From Joyebacterum sp964521425 (GTDB lineage: Bacteria > Joyebacterota > Joyebacteria > Joyebacterales > Joyebacteraceae), in NCBI GenBank assembly GCA_964521425.1, contig CAZFRO010000026.1, positions 1-36,512 on the forward strand: DNA of 36,512 bases. The letters are read 5' to 3'. Under the pieces are notes generated by a model. The model saw only the letters and a list, made by a program, of their open reading frames with translations, was not told the origin of the DNA and searched no databases. This document shows, piece by piece, positions 15,515-22,216 of this stretch. A program made the translations under genes and the position numbers. How positions within the stretch are numbered: position 1 is the first letter of the stretch; every line of letters begins with the position of its first letter.

Positions 15515-18500
15515 CTAGCGGATACCGTACTTCCCCATCTTCCTGAGAAGACCGGTTCTGGACATGCCCAAGTGGACGGCGGCTTCCGTTCTGTTCCAGG
15601 CGCTCGTCTCCAGCGCCTCGAGAATCCGCCTCCTTTCGAACAACTCAACATCCTCCCTGAGCGTCCGGGGACTCTCCGACGGCAGGTGGAGCTTGCAGCA
15701 CTCACGGAGTCTCGGGCTGACTCCATCGAGTCCGATCTCCTCGCCGTCCGCAGAGAGCGCTACGGCCCGGCGCACTTCGTTCTCGAGCTCTCGCACGTTG
15801 TTCTCTCGCCAGTCGTATTGCGCGAACAGCTCCTTCACCTCCTGGCGGAATCCGGCGATCCGCTTCCCCTCCATCTCCGAGTAGAGAGCGAGGAAGTGGT
15901 CCATGAGAGGCGCCACATCCTCGGGACGATCTCTGAGAGACGGCACCTCGATGACGAATGGGCAGAGCCTGTAGAGCAGGTCCTTCCTGAACCGGCCCGC
16001 GTCCACCTCCTCAGCGAGGTCCTTGTTCGTCGCGGAGATAACCCTGGCGTCGCTCGTGCGGAGCTTCGTCTCACCGACCCGTCGATACTCGCCGCTCTGC
16101 AGGAATCTCAGGAGCTTCACCTGAAGCGCCGGGCTCATCTCGCCGACTTCATCGAGGAAGAGCGAACCACCGCCGGCCACTGCCAGAAGGCCTTCACGGT
16201 CGCGGTGTGCGTCAGTGAACGATCCTCTCACATGGCCGAAGAGCTCACTCTCCTGAAGGTGGGAAGCCACGGCCGCCGCGTTCAGAGCCACGAACTCACC
16301 AGATTTGCCCCGCCCTCCCCCGTGGAGCGCGCGTGCTATGAGCTCCTTCCCAACGCCCGACTCGCCACGTATGAGCACAGGAACGCGGCTATCACGCAAC
16401 CGACGGATATCAGCCATGATGCGGAAGACTCGTTCGCTTCTTGTGACCAGACCTGATTCCCGCAGCTCTCGCGCGGTCTCCGTGACAACGTCGCCACGGG
16501 AATTCGAAGCATCGGCCTCCCCCATCCTGTGGTGCGCGGCTGCCAGGAGCCTCGCGGCCGCTCCAAGAAATCCAAGGTCGCTCCGGGTGAACGCGCCGTT
16601 GGTGTCGGCCCGCATGCGACTCACATAGAGGTAGTAGGGGGAATCGGCAACGCCCTCAGTCTCCGCCCGCAGCACAGCAACGGAGGCGGCCCCACTCGGC
16701 AGTGTGTCATCGAATGCCGGCGTCGCACTTGCCGCCTGCGGTCCATCGTCACGCCTCTCCGCGATGGCGCGGACGAACTTCACGGCATCGACAGGGCCGT
16801 TTTGAACGTGACCGACAGACATCGCGACGCGAACCTCTCCATTGGACTTCGATACGAGCACGAGCCGCTCCGCCGACACGGCGTTCGCCGTCTCAGTGGC
16901 TAGCCGGTGTAGGGTCTCCGCGTGGGGCTCGCGCCGAACGAGTTCGTACCCTTCAGTGATCACAGAGTACCGGCTCTCAATACCAATCCCGTCGACCACA
17001 ACCCGCGCATCCAGATCTTCCAAGAGCGCGCTCACTTCAGTGACGCCGCGATCGTCATCGTGCGTGCGGAACCCAAGCAATGCCCTGTCCAGACAGACCC
17101 TTGCCCTGCTCGCCTCTCCGGCTCTGAGAAGCGCTTCCCCTCTCGCGGCCTCGCACTTGGCCGCCCAGTGCTTCGCTCCGATCCGGTCGAATAGAGATGA
17201 GGCGGCTGAGAGTCTTGCTTCGATGCGCTCAAGAGGCGCTTCCCCGTCGCCCGCCGACTTCAAGAGACCCGTCCCTTCCACCAGGGCGCACTTCGCCAGT
17301 TCGAACGACTCGCCGATCGATCTGAGCATGTCCTCCGCTTCACGGATAAGATCCCCGGCGGCGATGAGTTCTCCCTGCACGTACCGGATTCTCCCGAGTA
17401 CCCGGAGCGCCGTGGCCTCCTCCAGTCTGTCGGAGCGTTCCCGGCAAACTCCGAGTGCGTCCTGGCAGTCCCGTTCGGCCTCGTCCGGACGCCCGAGTTC
17501 GAGAAGCACCTCCGCCCTCCGCCTTAGTACCTCGCCGACGACGTCACTCCTGCCGGCGAGATTCCGCGCCGCAACCAGCGCTGTGTCGAGCGTCGCAATC
17601 GCAGCCTCGAACAAGCCACGATCCGCCTCGAGCTCTCCCATGAACTCAAGCGCCAGAGCCTCGGCTCTCAGGTACCCTTGCTCTCTGCTCTTCGCGAGGA
17701 CCTCGTCGAACAGACTCTCTGCCTTCGCCCATTCGCCGCGAACCCTCGCGATGTTGCCGAGGGCGCCTTGGATCGCGACCAGACGCCTGACGTCCCCAGT
17801 CCTAGTACAGATGCGGCATCCCTCGTAGAGGCGCTCCTCCGCCTCCGCGAGACGTGAGAGTCTGAAGAGGACGATGCCGACATTCCTCAGCCCCTCGGCA
17901 ATCATCGCGCGGCGGCCGAGTTTGCGATCGATCTCCAACGACTTCTCAAGATGTCTGAGCGCGCCGCCCGGATCGCCCGCACGCTTGGCGAGTACGCCCA
18001 GGTTGCTGTAGCAGGCGGACAGACCGGCCTGGTTGCCTAATCGGCGGTAGATCACCTCGCTCTCTGTGAAGCAGTCGCGTGCCGTCCCCAAATCACCGAG
18101 CTCAGCGTTCGCGACGCCGACGAATCTGCAGGCTGCGGCGAGGAGTTCGCTGTCCGGCGAGGTCCTGAGAGCGTCGTAGGCGCTCTGCGCGGACGCAAGT
18201 GCGGCATCGTACCGCCCGCTCCGGATCTCCGCATCCGAGCACACGATCCGCGCATTGACCCAGACTGCGCTGTCTTCTTCCGCGAGACTGCACACCTTCT
18301 CGCAGCACGCCAGTGCTTCGCCGTGATCACCAAGGCCGAGGTGACAGCGTGCCATCTTCACGTACAGCTCACCAAGCTCGGGACCAGCCAGTGACGAGCC
18401 GCACCGGTCAGCCGTGGCATCCCCATAACAAGCGAGAGCATCCCTGTAGCTATCGGATTCGAGGTACAGATCGCCTAGCGCGATCGCTTCCTGCGCTGTC

Positions 18501-18589
18501 TTGCTCTCGTCGTGCAATGCGGAGAGCTGGCGAGGCGCGCCCGGCGCTTCATCCCGGTGCTTCGTGGGGGTTGATCTCTCACGGGTCAC
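15515..18589 (-). CDS. TPR-GAF-AAA+-Fis transcriptional regulator, sigma54 activator family
   Basis: A 1024-residue cytoplasmic regulator. Residues ~30-515 are tandem TPR-like helical repeats (for example SACYSNLGVLAKRAGDPGGA). Residues ~553-692 look like a GAF sensor domain (AETLHRLATETANAVSAERL, then LGFLGAAARLLAAAHHRM). The AAA+ domain follows: Walker A GESGVGKE at 742-749, Walker B GGSLFLDE at 807-814, sensor TNKDL, arginine finger region RFRKDLLYR at 866-874. The C-terminus is a Fis-type helix-turn-helix (NRTEAAVHLGMSRTGLLRKM). The sigma54-contacting GAFTGA loop reads GSFTDA (789-794), so it deviates at two positions, though the Phe-Thr core is kept. The GTG start has GAGGA seven bases upstream. 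It follows the small exported-protein gene by 40 bases and lies between two operons with sigma54-type promoters, its likely targets. Confidence 0.92.
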   Translation of the reverse strand: MTRERSTPTKHRDEAPGAPRQLSALHDESKTAQEAIALGDLYLESDSYRDALACYGDATADRCGSSLAGPELGELYVKMARCHLGLGDHGEALACCEKVCSLAEEDSAVWVNARIVCSDAEIRSGRYDAALASAQSAYDALRTSPDSELLAAACRFVGVANAELGDLGTARDCFTESEVIYRRLGNQAGLSACYSNLGVLAKRAGDPGGALRHLEKSLEIDRKLGRRAMIAEGLRNVGIVLFRLSRLAEAEERLYEGCRICTRTGDVRRLVAIQGALGNIARVRGEWAKAESLFDEVLAKSREQGYLRAEALALEFMGELEADRGLFEAAIATLDTALVAARNLAGRSDVVGEVLRRRAEVLLELGRPDEAERDCQDALGVCRERSDRLEEATALRVLGRIRYVQGELIAAGDLIREAEDMLRSIGESFELAKCALVEGTGLLKSAGDGEAPLERIEARLSAASSLFDRIGAKHWAAKCEAARGEALLRAGEASRARVCLDRALLGFRTHDDDRGVTEVSALLEDLDARVVVDGIGIESRYSVITEGYELVRREPHAETLHRLATETANAVSAERLVLVSKSNGEVRVAMSVGHVQNGPVDAVKFVRAIAERRDDGPQAASATPAFDDTLPSGAASVAVLRAETEGVADSPYYLYVSRMRADTNGAFTRSDLGFLGAAARLLAAAHHRMGEADASNSRGDVVTETARELRESGLVTRSERVFRIMADIRRLRDSRVPVLIRGESGVGKELIARALHGGGRGKSGEFVALNAAAVASHLQESELFGHVRGSFTDAHRDREGLLAVAGGGSLFLDEVGEMSPALQVKLLRFLQSGEYRRVGETKLRTSDARVISATNKDLAEEVDAGRFRKDLLYRLCPFVIEVPSLRDRPEDVAPLMDHFLALYSEMEGKRIAGFRQEVKELFAQYDWRENNVRELENEVRRAVALSADGEEIGLDGVSPRLRECCKLHLPSESPRTLREDVELFERRRILEALETSAWNRTEAAVHLGMSRTGLLRKMGKYGIR

Positions 18590-18629
18590 GGCACTGTCCT
18601 CTGCCAGGTACGACTCCTCGTGACGGACT

Positions 18630-18980
18630 CTAGAGAACTCCGAATCGGAACATCAGGATCTTGAGCATATGCCACCACATGGCGGGAGGGTATCCACCAT
18701 CACTGCTACCGACACAGACCACCCCGTCCCCATCGCAAGTCCCGCTGTCCCCGACCCCACCCGTAGTCGCCTTGTGCCACCCCTCATCATCCCCCGCCGC
18801 CCCCGCGTGATGCACAGTGCTCGCCGGACGTCGGCCTGTTGTGTCGAAGGTGGGTTCATCGCCGATGGTCGTCTCGGCGCCGCGCGGAAGGGGATCGCGC
18901 GCGGAACTGGGTGAGGGGGCAAGCACAAGCGCACTGACCGCGAGGATCGCGACCAGCGCGAACAACGCCCGTCGTCTCAT
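18630..18980 (-). CDS. small exported protein encoded directly before the regulator
   Basis: A 116-residue protein with a strong site (GGGAGGAAG) before the ATG at 18980. Residues 1-27 are a signal peptide (MRRRALFALVAILAVSALVL, ending near SSA). The mature part is a polar, Gly/Asp/Thr-rich linker with two cysteines (GTCDGDGVVCVGSSDGGYPP) followed by a hydrophobic, aromatic C-terminus (AMWWHMLKILMFRFGVL). I know no family for it. It shares a sigma70-type promoter and probably an mRNA with the TPR-GAF regulator. Its size, export signal and position would suit a secreted signal, a sensor partner or a membrane-associated peptide; none of these is shown by the sequence itself. Confidence 0.7.
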   Translation of the reverse strand: MRRRALFALVAILAVSALVLAPSPSSARDPLPRGAETTIGDEPTFDTTGRRPASTVHHAGAAGDDEGWHKATTGGVGDSGTCDGDGVVCVGSSDGGYPPAMWWHMLKILMFRFGVL

Positions 18981-19100
18981 GGTCTTCCTCCCAGGTTTGA
19001 GATCACTGCGTGGGAAACTCGTCTACGTCTTCGGCCCGTCAGCTATCTTCGGATTCACCATCTCGCCGATAGTTGGACCACAGAAGGGGAGCATCTCCGC

Positions 19101-19118
19101 TATGGGCCAAGGCCCATA
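19101..19118. promoter_or_regulatory. perfect inverted repeat, operator-like
   Basis: TATGGGCC-AA-GGCCCATA: eight-base perfect arms with a two-base spacer. It falls about 10-25 bases downstream of the predicted transcription start of the small-protein/regulator operon, a place where a repressor could block elongation or where the RNA could form a 5' protective hairpin. Confidence 0.5.
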
Positions 19119-19133
19119 AGAGATAGTGACTGC

Positions 19134-19162
19134 ATACTACCGTAAACTGCAAGCGGTGTCAA
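19134..19162 (-). promoter_or_regulatory. sigma70-type promoter for the small protein and regulator
   Basis: A perfect TTGACA -35 box (19157-19162 on the complement), a 17-base spacer and TAGTAT (19134-19139) as -10. Transcription would start near 19127, leaving a leader of about 147 bases before the start codon at 18980. This is one of the two best housekeeping-type promoters in the window. Confidence 0.7.
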
Positions 19163-19315
19163 GCGCAAAGCACGCCGGTCTGCCACTTCGTGCTGTTCGC
19201 CCGCGCGTTGCCCCAGTGCAACGATGCCACCAAACAGACAGGCGGGCAGCGGATGAGTCCACTGAGGATCCATCCACCGTCCGCCTGTTGGGTACTTCGA
19301 TCGCGTTGGTACTAC

Positions 19316-19329
19316 CTGACGATCGTCAG
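19316..19329. repeat. 14-bp perfect palindrome
   Basis: CTGACGATCGTCAG is a perfect palindrome without spacer. It overlaps the codons of a sorting-domain-like remnant ending at 19312, so its symmetry may be coincidental coding sequence rather than a binding site. Confidence 0.45.
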
Positions 19330-19396
19330 CTTCTCCTCTCGATGAATCCCGGCATCCCGTGCATCAGCTGCGAGCGTCGAGAATGACGCGATGAAT

Positions 19397-19417
19397 GCCG
19401 GCGGTGAAGCCGTCGGC
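19397..19417 (-). terminator. hairpin after the beta-barrel gene, possible terminator
   Basis: On the complement GCCGACGG and CCGCCGGC pair as an eight-base stem with one mismatch around a five-base loop, seven bases after the stop codon at 19424-19426. No strong T-tract follows. Confidence 0.4.
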
Positions 19418-19423
19418 GTGCGC

Positions 19424-19930
19424 TCAGAACGACCCCAGGAACGACAACACAACCGGCACGGTCAACAGCCCATCCCGCAAGTACACGCGTGGCCGCATGC
19501 TGAGCGAGAGGGAGGCATCAGACTCAGAGTTCCAGACCACACCCCAACCCACGCCCAGAAACACATCCTCCTCGGAAGCAGCGCCTCGGACAACTGCGAC
19601 CCCCAGCGCCGCTTCCAGGAAGCCCGATGTCGCGGCATCCGGATTGAAGCTACGCGCACCAAGCGCCAAGTCAAAGACGTGCGAGTGATCGCTTCCGCTC
19701 CACCACCCTCCCCCCGAGGACCTCCACTCATACTCAAGAGATACGCCTGTGGCCAAGGACGGCTGCAAATAGTGCCTCCGACTGACGCGGGCAGAGAACA
19801 CCGGCGCCGCATCAGTCTCACCACCATGCAAAGCCAGTCCTACGCCCCCTTCGAACTCGAACTCATCTTCAGCCGCGGCGGCCAGGGACGCCAAAGCGAG
19901 TATCGCGACTACGGCAATCCATCTGTTCAT
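19424..19930 (-). CDS. small outer-membrane beta-barrel-like protein
   Basis: A 168-residue protein with a signal peptide (MNRWIAVVAILALASLAAAA). The mature part has alternating hydrophobic/polar strands rich in aromatic and glycine residues (FEFEGGVGLALHGG, TGVSLEYEWRSSGGGWW, EEDVFLGVGWGVVW, ASLSLSMRPRVYLRDG), ends in a C-terminal phenylalanine (LSFLGSF) and is therefore most likely an eight-stranded outer-membrane barrel. I chose the ATG at 19930 (GGGGGTG six bases upstream) over a GTG at 19939. It follows the second TolB-like gene by 25 bases and is probably in one transcript with both. Confidence 0.75.
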   Translation of the reverse strand: MNRWIAVVAILALASLAAAAEDEFEFEGGVGLALHGGETDAAPVFSARVSRRHYLQPSLATGVSLEYEWRSSGGGWWSGSDHSHVFDLALGARSFNPDAATSGFLEAALGVAVVRGAASEEDVFLGVGWGVVWNSESDASLSLSMRPRVYLRDGLLTVPVVLSFLGSF

Positions 19931-19955
19931 CAAGAACACCCCCTGCGGTCAACTC

Positions 19956-20951
19956 CTACTCCACTTCCCACTGGAACGTCAGCTGCTCCCGCTCGCCGGT
20001 CTCGACATCGACCACCCACAAGACACCGTCCTCGGAGCTGCCCATGTCCCAATCGTCCCAGATCTGCCTCGTGTACACGAGTCTTGTGCCATCGGGCGAC
20101 CAGGACGAGCGCGAGCCACCCTCCCACGTCAGCTGCCTGGCGTTCGAGCCGTCGGCGTCCATCACCCAGACCTCAGCCTCAGGCATGTCCATCGCGCAGA
20201 AGGCAATCCGGCTGCCGTCCGGGGAGTACTGAGGATGTACAGCAACTGTCCCGCCTGTGTTCTCCCTGATCACGGTCACTGACTCGCCAACGAGGTCATA
20301 CTCGAAGATCCCCGCGTGTGTGCTATCGTACCATCCCGCGCACAGGAGGATCTCCTCTGTCGGGTGCCAGTCTGGATCGTAGCTCCTCGCGAGCGGAACA
20401 ACACGTTGCTGGTCCTCCCCGGTGGAAGACATGATCCACACACCGGGCGCGCTGTCGTCAAACCGCTCCCAGGCGATACGACCACCATCAGGACTCCAAT
20501 CGGGATTCGTGTTCTCGCCAGTGAACGTCAGCTGTGTCAAGCCAGTCCCATCCGCGTTTACTGTGTAGATCTGCGTGTCTCCGAGCACCAGCGCTAGCGT
20601 GCTGCCATCAGGCGACCACGCCGGATAGCTGCTCCGGGAATCCACCGGGAAGTGCTCGACCTCCCCTGTCTCCGAGTCGAGAACCCATATCCCACGGAGC
20701 GAGAAATCAAGGGTGTAGCTCCCATCAGGTGGAACAGGAACAACAAGGCCCTTGTCGGTGTAGGCGATCTCTCCCTGCACGGACCAACACGGCGTCTCGT
20801 GAAAGGTGGGAAAGGGCTGGGGGAAGAGGGAAGCGCCAGTACCGCCGTTGTCGCACCCACCTACAACGAGCGCGGCCGCCACGGCCAACGCCGCGAGCAC
20901 CACACACGTTACGCGACTGCCGGCAAGCAGCAGGAACTTGTGGTTCTTCAT
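19956..20951 (-). CDS. TolB-like beta-propeller lipoprotein, copy 2
   Basis: A 331-residue protein with a long hydrophobic N-terminus ending in VVGGC (cysteine 33), a plausible lipobox. The body has repeated PD40/WD40-like blades of the TolB type: YPAWSPDGSTLAL, NPDWSPDGGRIAW, YDPDWHPTEEILLCAGW, HPQYSPDGSRIAF and SSWSPDGTRLVYT. Such propellers usually mediate protein contacts in the periplasm. It is a close paralogue of the gene immediately upstream, with the same signal region, blade spacing and ending. The ATG at 20951 has AGGAG eight bases upstream; eleven bases separate it from the upstream stop. No Tol-Pal genes are nearby, so a TolB role should not be assumed. Confidence 0.85.
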   Translation of the reverse strand: MKNHKFLLLAGSRVTCVVLAALAVAAALVVGGCDNGGTGASLFPQPFPTFHETPCWSVQGEIAYTDKGLVVPVPPDGSYTLDFSLRGIWVLDSETGEVEHFPVDSRSSYPAWSPDGSTLALVLGDTQIYTVNADGTGLTQLTFTGENTNPDWSPDGGRIAWERFDDSAPGVWIMSSTGEDQQRVVPLARSYDPDWHPTEEILLCAGWYDSTHAGIFEYDLVGESVTVIRENTGGTVAVHPQYSPDGSRIAFCAMDMPEAEVWVMDADGSNARQLTWEGGSRSSWSPDGTRLVYTRQIWDDWDMGSSEDGVLWVVDVETGEREQLTFQWEVE

Positions 20952-20962
20952 CTCCTCAACTC

Positions 20963-21979
20963 CTATCTGCATTCCGGTAGACGGCCGGCTGCGCGCGGCT
21001 GCTCATCGACCCACCACTGGAACGTCAGCTGCTCCCGCTCGCCGCTCTCGACGTCGACCACCCACAAAACTCCGTCCTCGGAGGCGCCCGCTTCCCAGTG
21101 ATCCCAGATCTCTCTCGTGTACACGAGTCTCGTGCCATCGGGCGACCAGGACGGGTGCGATCCGCCCTCCCACGTCAGCTGCCGGGCGTTCGAGCCATCG
21201 GCGTCCATGACCCAGACCTCGGCCTCAGGCATCTCCATTCCACAGAACGCGATCTGGCTGCCGTCTGGGGAGTACCGAGGCTGACTGGGAGTGTTACCGT
21301 CTGCGCTGATCCGAATCGCGGTCACGGACTCCGTCAGGAGGTCATACTCGAAGATCCCTGAGTGAACGAAGCTGTCCATCCACCCCGAGCACAGCAGGAT
21401 TTCCTCTGTTGGGTGCCAGTTCGGGTAGTCCGCCGCCAGCGGCAACACGAGTTCCGGGTTCTCCCCGGAGGAGGGCATGACCCACACACCGGACATGTTA
21501 CACCAGGCGATCCGATCGCCGTCCGGGCTCCAATCCAAGCAACTCCCTCCGGCGGGCAGCTGTGTCAGGTCCGTCCCGTCCGCGTTCATCGTGTAGATCC
21601 ACCCCATCGACACCGCCAGTTGTTCGCCATCGGGCGACCACGCCGGCCAGTCGCAGTGCTGATGTTCTTCAAAAACGCGCTCGGACTCTCCTGTCTCCGG
21701 GTCGAGCACCCATATTCCGTAGAGCGAGAAGTCAACGTAGCAGATACCGTCCGCGAGGAGGGGGAAGACAATGCCATTGTCCTTGTAGGCGATCAGTCCC
21801 TGCGACGACCAGCGTGCGTGCTCGTGAGAGACTGGGAAGCACCCGCTAGGGTTCACGCCCACCGGGCCGCCCCTCTTGTCGCATCCATCCACGAAGAGCA
21901 CGGTAGCCACGGCCACCACGGCGAGCACGATACGCACGACACGGCTGCCAGCAAGCAACAGGGACTTGCGCGTGTGCAT
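20963..21979 (-). CDS. TolB-like beta-propeller lipoprotein, copy 1
   Basis: A 338-residue paralogue of the following gene. The N-terminus (MHTRKSLLLAGSRVVRIVLA) runs to VDGC with cysteine 33, an imperfect lipobox with Asp at -2. PD40 blades: WPAWSPDGEQLAVS, CLDWSPDGDRIAWC, YPNWHPTEEILLCSGW, QPRYSPDGSQIAF and HPSWSPDGTRLVYT. The longest near-identical stretch is around AEVWVMDADGSNARQLTWEG. After the common ending (REQLTFQW) it has a unique tail, WVDEQPRAAGRLPECR, encoded by the duplicated upstream region of copy 2. The ATG at 21979 is preceded by AGAGAGGAG. It is the first gene of a three-gene group. Confidence 0.85.
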   Translation of the reverse strand: MHTRKSLLLAGSRVVRIVLAVVAVATVLFVDGCDKRGGPVGVNPSGCFPVSHEHARWSSQGLIAYKDNGIVFPLLADGICYVDFSLYGIWVLDPETGESERVFEEHQHCDWPAWSPDGEQLAVSMGWIYTMNADGTDLTQLPAGGSCLDWSPDGDRIAWCNMSGVWVMPSSGENPELVLPLAADYPNWHPTEEILLCSGWMDSFVHSGIFEYDLLTESVTAIRISADGNTPSQPRYSPDGSQIAFCGMEMPEAEVWVMDADGSNARQLTWEGGSHPSWSPDGTRLVYTREIWDHWEAGASEDGVLWVVDVESGEREQLTFQWWVDEQPRAAGRLPECR

Positions 21980-22166
21980 ACCCTCAACTCCTCTCTGGAA
22001 TCCGGTGAGCGACTGGCTGCGCCCACCGCCGTTCACCCGATGACATCTCCTAGTCGATCCGACGTCCCGATCCTCTCACAGTCGGCCACCCGGCCACAAG
22101 TGAATCACGTAGCCACAACACCACGCTCATTCGACTGCACCTTTGCCACCAGCATTCACGTGGGCC

Positions 22167-22198
22167 TGCGGACCACGGCTACACCGCGCCCGTCCGCA
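22167..22198 (-). terminator. hairpin downstream of the subtilisin-like gene, probable terminator of operon B
   Basis: TGCGGAC (22167-22173) and GTCCGCA (22192-22198) form a perfect seven-base stem, with further GC pairing possible in the 18-base loop. It lies about 20-50 bases after the stop codon at 22217-22219. No T-tract, as with the other candidate terminators here. Confidence 0.4.
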
Positions 22199-22216
22199 CC
22201 CCAGGTGTCCCGGCTT

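Larger units (their letters stand above)
18981..19423. other. intergenic region upstream of the small exported protein and regulator
   Basis: This 443-base gap holds a clear sigma70-type promoter (19134-19162), a perfect inverted repeat just after its predicted start (19101-19118), a 14-bp palindrome (19316-19329) and a GC-rich hairpin next to the stop of the beta-barrel gene (19397-19417). A short stretch before a TAG at 19312-19314 reads GIHREEKLTIVR, resembling the end of a sorting-type domain. Confidence 0.6.

Noticed and set aside
19956..21979. Calling the propeller lipoproteins tolB
   Set aside because: They have TolB-type blades but lipoprotein-like N-termini and no pal, tolQ, tolR or tolA nearby; the PD40 repeat is too common for that assignment.
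22137..22151. GG-N10-GC match upstream of the TolB-like pair
   Set aside because: The -24 part matches the consensus poorly (TGGTGGC), and none of the GTCACG dyads or the leader hairpin accompany it; such matches are common by chance in GC-rich DNA.
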